Part shown: positions 1 to 7,947 of the stretch, piece after piece
Numbering within the stretch: the stretch's first letter is position 1
Layout of the letters: every line of letters begins with the position of its first letter
DNA from: a bacterium
Lineage (GTDB): Archaea > Nanoarchaeota > Nanoarchaeia > Woesearchaeales > UBA10216
Assembly (NCBI GenBank): GCA_024206195.1
Contig: JAAGZO010000285.1
Location: forward strand, 1-15,249
Length of the DNA: 15,249 nt
Direction of reading: 5' to 3'
The notes under the pieces: generated by a model
Told to the model about the DNA's origin: nothing
The model's input: the letters and a program-made list of their open reading frames with translations, nothing else
The model's database searches: none
Translations under genes and position numbers: made by a program

Positions 1-1640
1 CACCTAATAGAGGTTATGCATCATGTGCTATCTTCACCACTCATGATACAGCAGCTTCGTTAGCGGCAGGTGACCATATTGCCTATATGTTGACATGTGC
101 TAGTGCTGGCATTGGTTCTCACTTGAAGACTCGAAGTAAAGGGTCTAAAGTAAGAGGTGGGACAACGATACACCAAGGGAAACGTCCTTATTATAAGATG
201 ACAGAGTCTGCAGTTGCAGCTAATCTACAGAACAGTCGAGGCGGAAGTGCTACTATGCATGTTAACTGCCTAGACCCTGAGATTATGGAAATCTTAACAT
301 GGAAGAATAAAAAGACTGCTACTAAAGTACGTGTAGATGGTATCCATTACTCTTTTGGTAGTAATAACTTGTTTGCTAAGTATGTACGAGATGATAAACA
401 GTGGATGCTTGTAGATTTATCAGAGGCACCTGAACTGTATGAAGCTATGTATTCTGGAGACCAAAGTGTATTTGAAACCCTTTACAAAGAGTACGAGCTG
501 TCAGACAAACCGCGAACATATGTACCCGCCCGAAAGATCGCTGTTGAAGCTTTGATACAAGGACAAGAATCGGGTCAGATTTATTTACACAGTACAGATG
601 AGTTGAACAGACATACACCTTTGAAAGAAAAGATTTATAGTTCAAATCTTTGCCAAGAAACGGCATTTTGTTCTGTAGGTTACGATTCTGTCGAACAATT
701 ATACCAAGAAAACCCTGTAAACGTAGATGGCTCTACCCCTGAAATAGGATTATGTAGTTTATCAGCCATAGTCGCACGTAGGGTTTCTCTTGAGGAGTGG
801 GAGGATGTTTGCTACTATGCAGCGTTAGCTATTGATGAGGTTTTGAATATTATGGATTACCCTTTCCCATCCTTGAAAACCACAGCACAAGCTAGACGTA
901 ATATAGGAGTAGGTATCACAGACTTAGCGGGTTTGATGGCAGAAAAGAAACTGAAATACTCATCTTTAAAGGGTAAGCAGTTTATCCACCGATTGGCAGA
1001 ACACCACTCATTCTCTATGATTAGGGCTTCTGTACGATTAGCTAAAGAGCGTGGAGAGTGTGCATGGATTCATAAAACTAAGTGGAAAGAAGGTTGGTTA
1101 CCTATCGACACTATGAACAAAAATGTGTTTAAGGTATTGCAACAACCTCTGACTAAAGACTGGGAAAGCTTGAGGGAAGATGTTAAGAAGTATGGTGTTC
1201 GTTTTAGTGTGATGGTAAATTTCATGCCCAATGAGTCGAGTTCAATCGCAACTAATGGTACGAATAGTATACTACCAGCAAGGTCGATAAAGGTGGTTAA
1301 GACTAACGGTAAAAAGAAAACCCGTTTCTTAGCTCCTAATGCTGACACTCACGAAAAGTTCTACGAGTTGGCGTGGGATATTCCTACAAAAGATCTTATC
1401 GAAGTTTATGCAGCTATCCAAGCATTTACTGACCAAAGTATTTCTGCTGATATGTATTTGGATTTTACAAAAGGTGAGGTTACGGGAGATGACCTTCTTG
1501 AACAGTGGTTGTATATGAAACTTTTAGGGTTGAAGACCCGTTATTACGTAAATAGCAGAACAAACACTGGTAAGAAAGAAGATAAGAAGGTTGAGGAACA
1601 AGAAGATACAGGTTGTGCAGGAGGTGGTTGCAGCCTCTAA
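1..1640 (+). CDS. nrdA: Ribonucleoside-diphosphate reductase class I, large (alpha) subunit, 5'-truncated
   Basis: Reduces ribonucleotides to deoxyribonucleotides in the cytoplasm for phage DNA synthesis. The frame is open from base 3, so the N-terminus (and any ATP-cone) lies outside the window; the internal ATG at 87 is not the start, because class I alpha sequence continues upstream of it. Seen: the first redox Cys in an SCAIF context (codon 24-26), the NLCQE motif with radical-site Asn, Cys and Glu (codons 645, 651, 657), the second redox Cys in GLCSLSA (codon 753), the substrate phosphate-binding segment around MPNESSS and ATNGTN, the radical-transfer Tyr pair in RYYVNSR (codons 1542 and 1545), and a C-terminal swinging-arm Cys pair CAGGGC (codons 1614 and 1629) after a charged linker. 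All expected catalytic residues are present, so it should be active with the nrdB product encoded 51 bases downstream. Confidence 0.96.
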   Translation, partial: PNRGYASCAIFTTHDTAASLAAGDHIAYMLTCASAGIGSHLKTRSKGSKVRGGTTIHQGKRPYYKMTESAVAANLQNSRGGSATMHVNCLDPEIMEILTWKNKKTATKVRVDGIHYSFGSNNLFAKYVRDDKQWMLVDLSEAPELYEAMYSGDQSVFETLYKEYELSDKPRTYVPARKIAVEALIQGQESGQIYLHSTDELNRHTPLKEKIYSSNLCQETAFCSVGYDSVEQLYQENPVNVDGSTPEIGLCSLSAIVARRVSLEEWEDVCYYAALAIDEVLNIMDYPFPSLKTTAQARRNIGVGITDLAGLMAEKKLKYSSLKGKQFIHRLAEHHSFSMIRASVRLAKERGECAWIHKTKWKEGWLPIDTMNKNVFKVLQQPLTKDWESLREDVKKYGVRFSVMVNFMPNESSSIATNGTNSILPARSIKVVKTNGKKKTRFLAPNADTHEKFYELAWDIPTKDLIEVYAAIQAFTDQSISADMYLDFTKGEVTGDDLLEQWLYMKLLGLKTRYYVNSRTNTGKKEDKKVEEQEDTGCAGGGCSL

Positions 1641-1691
1641 TTTTTAACCATATACAACACAAGGATGTGTCTAATCTAAGGAGAATAAAAA

Positions 1692-3053
1692 TTGACAGTT
1701 ACAGTTTTTAATGAAAAAAGTACAGCACACAAGACAGGAGAGTACCCACTTTTCGGGGGACAAGAACCTTCTCTTTATGACAGTATTAATCAACCTTACC
1801 CAAAGTTTTTTGACTTAATGGAACAATTAAAACAAATTGATTGGAGTCAGGATGATGTAGATTTAACAGATACTCGGATGGATCTTCTAAGATGTCCAAA
1901 AGAATTACGAGAACTTATGTTATTTAATTTAGCATATCAGTGGAGCTTGGATAGTATTGCCACATCAATCCCTACACTACTTGCACCGTTTGTGACGAAT
2001 AGTGAATATGGTCATGTTCTGGCTCGTATAGGGGAGAATGAAAATCTTCATAGTGTCACGTATTCAAATATTGTTCGTCAATGTGTTCCAGACCCACAGG
2101 AAGTGTTTGACATGGTGTTCAAACATGAAGAGGTTTTGGAAAGAAGTTCTGTAATCGCTCAGGTTCTAGGTGATTTAAAACGAGTAGGTGCGGAGTATAC
2201 TTTAGGTTTGAAAACTTTTGAGGAATGCAAACAATACGTTCTGGAAGGTGTGATTGCCATCTACGCATTAGAACGAATCAGCTTCATGTCCAGCTTTGCA
2301 TGTACGTTTGCACTAGCAGAACAAGAATACTTTGTAGGCGGTGCTAGGTTGGTTCAGAAGATTCTTCAGGATGAGATGATTCATTTTGAAACACAACGTT
2401 ACGCACTTGAGATACTACAAGAAGATCCAGAATTCTCACCTCTATTTGAACGCGACAAAGAGCGACACTTAGCAATTGTTGATGGGGTAGTTTTACAAGA
2501 AAATTCTTGGAACAAATACCTCTTCCAAGGTGGTCGTAGTCTAGTAGGGCTAAACGAGGGTATCCTCAATGATTGGGTTCGTTATAATGCGCAAGAGGTG
2601 TGTGATAACCTTAATCTCAAGCCTAGCTTCCGTGTAACCAAAACCTGCCCATTGCCTTGGTTCGAATCAGATTGGATGGACATTAATAACCAACAAAATG
2701 CCAATATGGAGGCAGATGCTACTAATTATATGGTTAACGCAATCAGTCGTGAAGTGTCTGGCAAAGGTCTGCAAACACTAGGATTGAGTTTTGAAGATGA
2801 GGTGGATGTATCTAATGAGTTTATTGATGAAACTCTCATTGTATACACAAAAGAAGATTGTCCATTCTGTATGAAACTGAAAAAGTTCCTGAGTGAAAAG
2901 GATTATACTTTCCAAGAGGTGGATGTTGTAAAATATCCAGAGGTTAAGAAACAACTTATCAGTCATGGACTCAAAACGGTGCCGCAGGTGTATGGTCAAG
3001 ATACTTGCAATTATTATGGAGATTGTACTGAGTTTATTCGTAAATTTTCTTGA
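1692..3053 (+). CDS. nrdB: Class I ribonucleotide reductase radical subunit (beta) fused to C-terminal glutaredoxin
   Basis: Supplies the radical that starts catalysis in NrdA and carries its own disulfide reductant. The start is TTG at 1692, eight bases after AAGGAG (1678-1683); the next in-frame ATGs lie inside the conserved fold. Residues 1 to about 340 are the ferritin-like beta fold with the metal ligands in order: Asp87, Glu117, His120, Glu194, Glu228, His231, plus the radical Tyr124 (ENLHSVTY), so it is the tyrosyl-radical type. Residues about 375-453 are a glutaredoxin domain with the redox motif CPFC at 390-393 and the cis-proline motif TVP at 429-431. The C-terminal tail that normally docks on NrdA must lie in the linker (about 340-374) or be replaced. 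Beta-glutaredoxin fusions are known in some bacteria and phages, so the architecture is rare but not new. Confidence 0.96.
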   Translation: MTVTVFNEKSTAHKTGEYPLFGGQEPSLYDSINQPYPKFFDLMEQLKQIDWSQDDVDLTDTRMDLLRCPKELRELMLFNLAYQWSLDSIATSIPTLLAPFVTNSEYGHVLARIGENENLHSVTYSNIVRQCVPDPQEVFDMVFKHEEVLERSSVIAQVLGDLKRVGAEYTLGLKTFEECKQYVLEGVIAIYALERISFMSSFACTFALAEQEYFVGGARLVQKILQDEMIHFETQRYALEILQEDPEFSPLFERDKERHLAIVDGVVLQENSWNKYLFQGGRSLVGLNEGILNDWVRYNAQEVCDNLNLKPSFRVTKTCPLPWFESDWMDINNQQNANMEADATNYMVNAISREVSGKGLQTLGLSFEDEVDVSNEFIDETLIVYTKEDCPFCMKLKKFLSEKDYTFQEVDVVKYPEVKKQLISHGLKTVPQVYGQDTCNYYGDCTEFIRKFS

Positions 3054-3097
3054 TATGAAGTTTACAGTTAACCAGTGATCAATCTACACATCTTCGG

Positions 3098-3128
3098 AAG
3101 GGGTTGATGATTATCTTGTTAATCCCTT
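3098..3128 (+). terminator. Weak hairpin after nrdB
   Basis: AAGGGGTT (3098-3105) can pair with AATCCCTT (3121-3128) over 8 positions with one G-T wobble, leaving a 15-base loop. It is followed only by TTTC-type sequence rather than a real T-run. It lies in the 99-base gap between nrdB and the M15-like gene, so it may be a weak terminator or an mRNA-processing structure. Low certainty. Confidence 0.3.
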
Positions 3129-3152
3129 TCGTTAACAAACAAAGAGGTGAGA

Positions 3153-3674
3153 ATGTTTAAACCGAAATACTTTGCAAAAACTTTGGAGTCGTTCACTAAA
3201 CAAGTAGTACCACCTTCAATGTGGGAACGTTGGGGTGTTCAGGCACTTGATAAAATGGATCAACGTATCCTCGAATTCATTGATGAGTTTAGGAAGGACT
3301 GTGGTGTGCCGCTTACAGCTAATGATTGGAGTTGGGGTGGACGGTTCACACAACGTGGTGTACGAGATGTGAATCAGTACGGTACTTATGAAAAGATGGA
3401 AGCTTCTCGAAGTGACCACATCACAGGTAGGGCTATTGACTTGGTTAGCAGTAAGTTATCTGGTAACGAACTTCGTTTAGTGTTTATTAAGCACAAAGAT
3501 AAATACTTCGAGAAGTATGGAATCAACTTTATTGAAGTGGGACAACTTTCTAACGGAAGTGCTATGTCATGGTTCCATGCAGGTATTAATATCAACCAAG
3601 GACAAGGTGTACAGTATTGGAGTCCTAAGCATGGGTTTGTATCTGAGGAGTTCGTTATTGAAAATAAACTATAG
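3153..3674 (+). CDS. M15-family-like zinc peptidase (DD- or LD-peptidase fold)
   Basis: Probably a zinc-dependent peptidase of the hedgehog/DD-peptidase fold, which cuts peptide cross-links in peptidoglycan. In the 173-residue protein, SDHITGRAID gives the family pattern S-x-H-x2-G-x-A-x-D with His89 and Asp96 as zinc ligands, and WFHAGI supplies the third ligand, His142. The usual Asp two residues after that His (in WVHLD-type motifs) is absent, so activity is likely but not certain. There is no signal peptide, membrane segment or cell-wall binding domain, and no holin or spanin genes are visible nearby. ATG 3153 is preferred over GTG 3147 because that GTG lies inside the Shine-Dalgarno AGAGGTGA. 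It could act as an endolysin or a virion-associated peptidase; the neighbours (RNR and PhoH) do not decide. Confidence 0.75.
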   Translation: MFKPKYFAKTLESFTKQVVPPSMWERWGVQALDKMDQRILEFIDEFRKDCGVPLTANDWSWGGRFTQRGVRDVNQYGTYEKMEASRSDHITGRAIDLVSSKLSGNELRLVFIKHKDKYFEKYGINFIEVGQLSNGSAMSWFHAGININQGQGVQYWSPKHGFVSEEFVIENKL

Positions 3675-3684
3675 AGGAGAAAAT

Positions 3685-3813
3685 ATGGACAACCTGATTA
3701 GCTTGTTGTATATTCAAGGAAGTTGGTTGATTGACAGAGAGTATCCGTACTTTCATATCGCAATCAACCATCCGAAAGTGAATGGTGTACAGAAAGAAGT
3801 TTGGCAACGTTAA
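3685..3813 (+). CDS. Hypothetical 42-residue protein
   Basis: Short ORF starting MDNLISLLYIQGSWLIDREY and ending VQKEVWQR. It has a strong Shine-Dalgarno AGAGGAGA just upstream, starts 10 bases after the M15-like gene and ends 13 bases before the PhoH start, so it fits the gene-packed operon. The N-terminal part is hydrophobic-aromatic but too short and mixed for a clear membrane helix. Not recognised; no function proposed. Confidence 0.7.
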   Translation: MDNLISLLYIQGSWLIDREYPYFHIAINHPKVNGVQKEVWQR

Positions 3814-3826
3814 GGAGAAGTGTATT

Positions 3827-5233
3827 ATGAATAGCAACATTTATGTACTCGATACAAATGTACTACTAAGTGACCCACAATCTGTTCTGAAGTTTGAGGA
3901 AAACACAGTAGTAATCCCTCTAGTAGTTTTTGAAGAGTTAGATAAACAGAAAAGTTCTGACCGTGATATCGCAAGAGATGCTCGTGTTGTTGTCCGACAG
4001 TTAGCTGACTTGATGAGAGAAGGCGACCCTCTAGTAGATGGAGTACCTTTACCTGAAGGTGGTAAATTGCTAGTTCGTAACAAGGTCGACGGAGAAGACC
4101 TTCAAGCACACATTAATCCAGAGTGTAATGACGACCATATTATCAATATCGCACTGGCTTATCAAGAAGAAAATCCAGAGGTAAAAGTCACACTGGTAAC
4201 CAACGATATCAATATGCAGCTTAAGGCTAAAGGTATAGGGGTTAAACATGCAGAAGAGTACAACAGTGACGTAATTATTGAAGACCCCGACCTATTACCT
4301 AAAGGTTTTATCAATATACCACAAGGGTGGATGGATTCACTACCTACAAAGGATATACTGGCTAAAAGTTGTGGAGAAACACATATCCGAGCGAGTCACG
4401 TCCAAGACTTATTAGAATTGAAAGAGGGTAATCGTCTAGGGGTTAATGATTGGTTGATTAATGAGGAAGACCAGATTGCAGCTCGTTTAGACTCCTTAAC
4501 AGAGGACGAAGATTTCTTTGTATTTACCGTAGTTAATTACAAGCAACTCATGGGTCGGAAGGTGTGTGGGGTTTCCCCTAGAAATATCTACCAAGCGGTG
4601 ACCCTTGATGCCATTCTCGACCCAGAGATTGACCTACTAATCATGGAATCGAGCGCCGGTAGTGGTAAAACACTACTAAGCTTGGTGGGTGGTTGTGAAC
4701 TAATGACTGGTAAGAAACAGGGACATCGTATGGATAAAATTCTATTCACTCGGAGTACTGCATCTAGTTTTGATGACGAAGGTTTCCTTCCCGGTAATGA
4801 ATCTGAAAAAAGCTCCGTTTGGAGCCAAATGGTTATGGATAATATGGAGGTGATTGCACAGGCAAGTAAGAATGAGAAATTCAAACCTTCTAACTCTACA
4901 AACGCATCAGGTGCGAATGAAGATGCTTTGATTGACTTTAAAAGTTTAAGGTTTATGCGTGGTCGATCAATTAACAACAAGTTTTTGATTGTGGATGAAG
5001 CGCAAGATCTCACAGCTCACCAAGTGAAGACAATTATTACACGTGCAGGTGAAAATTGTAAAGTAATCTTACTAGGTAACCTAGTGCAAATAGATTCACC
5101 ATACTTGTCACCTAGAACATCAGGACTAACCTACGCGACAGAGAAGTTTCACGGAGTCCCTTTCGCTAAGGTGATGTGTTTGCAAGGAGTACAGCGTTCA
5201 CGTTTAGCGGAGTTTGCTGAAGAAGTTATGTAG
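3827..5233 (+). CDS. phoH: PIN domain fused to PhoH-like ATPase (PhoH2/YlaK type)
   Basis: A likely RNA-acting enzyme: PIN domains are metal-dependent ribonucleases, and PhoH domains are RecA-like ATPases of the helicase superfamily. In 468 residues the PIN domain covers roughly 1-140, with acidic residues Asp9 (VLDTNVLL), Glu36/Glu37 (FEELD) and Asp127 (TND). The PhoH domain follows, with Walker A SSAGSGKT near residues 276-283 and Walker B LIVDEAQD near 387-394. The first Gly of the usual Walker A pattern is replaced by Ser. ATG 3827 has TAAGGAG nine bases upstream; the upstream GTG at 3782 would overlap the preceding small gene and adds no conserved sequence. PhoH-like genes are common in phages, with role unsettled. 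A hairpin terminator follows directly. Confidence 0.92.
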   Translation: MNSNIYVLDTNVLLSDPQSVLKFEENTVVIPLVVFEELDKQKSSDRDIARDARVVVRQLADLMREGDPLVDGVPLPEGGKLLVRNKVDGEDLQAHINPECNDDHIINIALAYQEENPEVKVTLVTNDINMQLKAKGIGVKHAEEYNSDVIIEDPDLLPKGFINIPQGWMDSLPTKDILAKSCGETHIRASHVQDLLELKEGNRLGVNDWLINEEDQIAARLDSLTEDEDFFVFTVVNYKQLMGRKVCGVSPRNIYQAVTLDAILDPEIDLLIMESSAGSGKTLLSLVGGCELMTGKKQGHRMDKILFTRSTASSFDDEGFLPGNESEKSSVWSQMVMDNMEVIAQASKNEKFKPSNSTNASGANEDALIDFKSLRFMRGRSINNKFLIVDEAQDLTAHQVKTIITRAGENCKVILLGNLVQIDSPYLSPRTSGLTYATEKFHGVPFAKVMCLQGVQRSRLAEFAEEVM

Positions 5234-5236
5234 TTA

Positions 5237-5278
5237 CTAAGGAGGCACTCTTACTTTACATAAGAGTGTCTTAGTTTT
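5237..5278 (+). terminator. Hairpin terminator after phoH
   Basis: Inner stem GCACTCTTA (5245-5253) pairs with TAAGAGTGT (5261-5269), nine pairs including one G-T, with a 7-base loop. The outer arms CTAAG (5237-5241) and CTTAG (5270-5274) pair around a GAG bulge. TTTT follows (5275-5278). It starts four bases after the phoH stop. The T-run is short, so termination may be partial. Confidence 0.65.
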
Positions 5279-5337
5279 AGAGGACGTATTGTTGCCTAAT
5301 ATTAAGAAAATAATTGAGAATTGTTGAGGAGAATTAT

Positions 5338-6237
5338 ATGTACGGAATGCAAGAACCAGTAAACCACATCCGATCTTACGTAGAACCTATTGCCCACAAA
5401 TATCATATCCGTATTGACCGTGATATAGAGGAGCCTTCTCGATTACAGGAAGAGATTGTTCAAATTCGCCAAGCCAACGAGAATGACATAATCCATGTGT
5501 ATATCAACAGTAACGGAGGTTATGTATCAACGCTAGGTAGTATATTGAGTGCATTGGAGCAATCCCCCGCGACTATAACTTGTGAGTTAGAATTGGATGC
5601 AGCATCTGCAGCAACTTTCATCTTCTTATCTGCGGATAATTGGATTGTAAGTGATAATGCAAGTATGATGATTCATGAGTTTCAGTATGGGACGTCAGGG
5701 ACTAGTAGTAATATCAAACGTCAGGTTGACCACCAAACTAAACAATGTGAACGTATGGTTCGTAAATACTATAAACATTTCCTCTCAGAGTCTGAGATTG
5801 AGGATGTGTTAAGTGGAGGTGAAATTTATCTAGACTCTGATGAAATCATGGAACGTCTTGAAAAACGTCAAGAGTTGTTCACAGCTGAAATGGAACAGGA
5901 ACAAGAAGAACAACTCGAAGCCCAAATGAAGGAACTTATGGGTGAACCTATTCCAGAAGAGTTGCTTGTTGATTTGTCAAAAGAACAGCTTATTAAAATC
6001 ATCCGTGGGGAGTTGACAGAGGAGGAGGAGGAAGAGTTATTCTATTCTGCGGATGAAGATACGTGTAGTATAGACCACCTCAGTAAGTATAACGGTGAGA
6101 TTATTAAAGAGATAGACCGTCTCGACCATCTTAAACAAATTGCCGATGATGAAGGTATCTCATATCCTCACAATATCGGTGTAGAAAAACTTCGACAAAA
6201 GATTCTAAATCACCTTGACTCTCTAAACCGAGAGTAG
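5338..6237 (+). CDS. ClpP/crotonase-fold serine protease with acidic tail and HeH/SAP-like C-terminus
   Basis: Probably a self-compartmentalising serine protease related to ClpP. In 299 residues the N-terminal 175 match the ClpP fold: INSNGGYVS (residues 57-64) corresponds to the oxyanion loop NSPGG, Ser90 lies in DAASAATF at the nucleophile position, and His113 in MMIHEF corresponds to MIHQP. Glu162 in SGGEIYLDSDEI stands where ClpP normally has the catalytic Asp. Residues about 176-245 are very acidic and helical, with EELLVDLSKEQLIKII and a Glu run. The last 35 residues (LKQIADDEGISYPHNIGVEK and on) resemble a HeH/SAP/Rho-N-like helix-extended-loop-helix that often binds nucleic acid. The start follows GAGGAGA by five bases; a TTG at 5314 is upstream of that site and less likely. 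It could be a capsid-maturation protease, but no structural genes are nearby. Confidence 0.8.
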   Translation: MYGMQEPVNHIRSYVEPIAHKYHIRIDRDIEEPSRLQEEIVQIRQANENDIIHVYINSNGGYVSTLGSILSALEQSPATITCELELDAASAATFIFLSADNWIVSDNASMMIHEFQYGTSGTSSNIKRQVDHQTKQCERMVRKYYKHFLSESEIEDVLSGGEIYLDSDEIMERLEKRQELFTAEMEQEQEEQLEAQMKELMGEPIPEELLVDLSKEQLIKIIRGELTEEEEEELFYSADEDTCSIDHLSKYNGEIIKEIDRLDHLKQIADDEGISYPHNIGVEKLRQKILNHLDSLNRE

Positions 6238-6246
6238 TAATATCAA

Positions 6247-6286
6247 CCCCGTAGCTACAGTGATGTGGTTACGGGATTTTTTTTTT
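6247..6286 (+). terminator. Strong intrinsic terminator after the ClpP-like gene
   Basis: CCCGTAGC (6248-6255) pairs with GTTACGGG (6268-6275), eight pairs including one G-T, with a 12-base loop, followed by an A and ten consecutive T (6277-6286). It starts ten bases after the protease stop and is a textbook rho-independent terminator. Confidence 0.92.
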
Positions 6287-6303
6287 GTTTATGAGGAGAA
6301 ATT

Positions 6304-6537
6304 ATGGTGAATAAAATAGCAACACACCGACTCGCTCATCAAAACTTACACTCAATTCTTGATGATGGGTGTAATGGTAAACTTCCTGATATGTCGAAAG
6401 AAGATTGGATTCTTCTGGAACATTTAGTTGCAAAGTATGGTGAGACGTCTTATAATCGTGGACGTAATAAAGGGTTCAAAGAAGGTTACCGTGAAGGTAG
6501 AGATGTTCAATTAGATTTGTTTGAGGAGAATGATTAG
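6304..6537 (+). CDS. Hypothetical 77-residue basic/acidic protein upstream of ligase
   Basis: Small cytoplasmic protein with GAGGAGA five bases before ATG 6304 and a TAG that directly abuts the ligase ATG, suggesting translational coupling. The N-terminal part is His-rich (ATHRLAHQNLH). The middle is helical (KEDWILLEHLVAKYG). A Gly-Arg-rich repeat-like stretch (NRGRNKGFKEGYREGRD, about residues 51-67) ends in the acidic tail LDLFEEND. No family recognised. The tail resembles short linear motifs that dock on other proteins, but that is speculation. Confidence 0.85.
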   Translation: MVNKIATHRLAHQNLHSILDDGCNGKLPDMSKEDWILLEHLVAKYGETSYNRGRNKGFKEGYREGRDVQLDLFEEND

Positions 6538-7872
6538 ATGTTAACACTAAGTATTTTAGAAGCTGTAGCGAACACAAACAGTAAGAATGAGAAAGAAGCT
6601 ATCCTTACTGAACATAAAGAAAACTCTACACTAAAACAAATATGTGAGTATGCTTACTCTCCAACAATGAGTTTCTTTATGCGTAAAATTCCTGACCACA
6701 CTCCTATCGGAGAAGATGTATCTTGGACAGAGTTTTTCACCGCACTAGACACTTTACGTCTACGTAAGAAGACAGGTAAGGACGCTCAGGTGTTTGTAAG
6801 CGAGTATTTAAACACACTATCCCCAGAATACGCAGAGTTGTTTATTAAGATTGTACGTAAAGACCTAAAGGTTGGCTGTAAAGAAAACACTATCAATAAG
6901 GTGTGGAAAGGTTTGATTGTGAAACCTCCTCGTTTGGGCGCTGCTTCTATGAATGAGAAATCCTTAAAGAAAATGCACTCCATCAAGCATCTAGCTGTCG
7001 AGCTTAAATCTGATGGTAGTTATGCCGCGAGTGTTTGTGGTGAACAAAGCACAATGATGTCTCGTAATGGTAGTCCGCTTGAAATTAAGTCTTTACAAGA
7101 ACACCTTTCTTCTGGAGCTTTCAATGGGTTTGTATTAGAGGGTGAGTTGATTTATGATCCTACTAAAGCTATTCGTGAAGAAGGCAACGGACACATAACG
7201 CGTATCGTTAAAGGTACAGCTTCTCAAGAGCACTTAGATAATGTGTATTACCAAGTGTGGGATTGCATCGATACAAACTATTATGAACCGAAAGGAGAAT
7301 ACCCTTTCCCAAACAGGGAACGTAGAGACCTTCTGAATGGTATGATTGAGGATTACAATGGTTGGTGTGTTGAAAACGGGGTACGTAACCGTATTTTACT
7401 AATACCTCGTAAAGACAATGTTTCTGTAGAGGAAGCTTTTGAAACCTTTGAGCAATATGTACGTGATGGTTATGAAGGTGCAATTGTGAAGGATATGGAT
7501 GCCTCTTGGAAAGATGTGGGTAAACCTGCTTTCAATATCAAGTTGAAACGCAAAGAACCTGCTGATCTTAAAGTGGTTGATATATTCATGGCAGAAGAAG
7601 GTAGTAAATATGAAGGTATGCTAGGGGGTTTTGTTTGTGAGTCTGAGTGTGGTGAGGTTAAGGTTAAAGTTGGTAGCGGGTTTAACGATGAAGACCGTGT
7701 AAACTACTTAACCGAACAACCTTCCGTTATCGAGGTTGAGTATGATTCCATTACAGAAGATAAAAAGACCAAACAGAAGAGTTTGTTCCTGCCTATCTTC
7801 AAACGACCACGTTATGATAAAGATGTGGCTGACACTCTCTCGGAGATTAAAGATAAAGTACGTATCAAATAA
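6538..7872 (+). CDS. ATP-dependent DNA ligase
   Basis: Seals nicks in duplex DNA using ATP, for phage replication and repair. In 444 residues (T4 ligase has 487) the order is: helical N-terminal domain (about 1-145), nucleotidyltransferase domain, and C-terminal OB fold (about 340-444). Motif I is ELKSDGSYA with adenylated Lys157. The SRNG segment is near 175-178. Motif III is VLEGELIYD (about 199-207). Motif IV is GYEGAIVKD (311-319), and motif V is NIKLKRKE with Lys335 and Lys337. The Arg usually ending motif I (KxDGxR) is a Tyr (162), which is unusual. The C-terminus LFLPIFKRPRYDKD is typical of the OB domain end. The start abuts the preceding stop and has GAGGA just upstream inside that gene. 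A promoter follows immediately after the stop. Confidence 0.95.
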   Translation: MLTLSILEAVANTNSKNEKEAILTEHKENSTLKQICEYAYSPTMSFFMRKIPDHTPIGEDVSWTEFFTALDTLRLRKKTGKDAQVFVSEYLNTLSPEYAELFIKIVRKDLKVGCKENTINKVWKGLIVKPPRLGAASMNEKSLKKMHSIKHLAVELKSDGSYAASVCGEQSTMMSRNGSPLEIKSLQEHLSSGAFNGFVLEGELIYDPTKAIREEGNGHITRIVKGTASQEHLDNVYYQVWDCIDTNYYEPKGEYPFPNRERRDLLNGMIEDYNGWCVENGVRNRILLIPRKDNVSVEEAFETFEQYVRDGYEGAIVKDMDASWKDVGKPAFNIKLKRKEPADLKVVDIFMAEEGSKYEGMLGGFVCESECGEVKVKVGSGFNDEDRVNYLTEQPSVIEVEYDSITEDKKTKQKSLFLPIFKRPRYDKDVADTLSEIKDKVRIK

Positions 7873-7875
7873 CCG

Positions 7876-7902
7876 TTGACTTTTACTTTGTGGTGTTATA
7901 AT
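7876..7902 (+). promoter_or_regulatory. Sigma70-type promoter P1
   Basis: TTGACT (7876-7881) and a perfect TATAAT (7897-7902) with a 15-base spacer; TG lies one base before the -10 (extended -10). The spacing is short. It begins four bases after the ligase stop and would transcribe the 46-residue ORF and the rII genes. It shares the 12-base block CGTTGACTTTTA and a GGTGT before the -10 with the promoter at 8096. Confidence 0.8.
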
Positions 7903-7947
7903 TTGGCACCACACGTTAAGAGAAACTCAAACAAGGATAACAATAAT

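Noticed and set aside
3147..3152. GTG 3147 as start of the M15-like gene
   Set aside because: It lies within the Shine-Dalgarno sequence for ATG 3153 and adds only two residues.
5281..5337. Possible promoter (TTGTTG or TTGCCT with TAATAT) before the ClpP-like gene
   Set aside because: The elements are too close together for a sigma70 promoter and match poorly compared with the clear promoters at 7876, 8096 and 14545.
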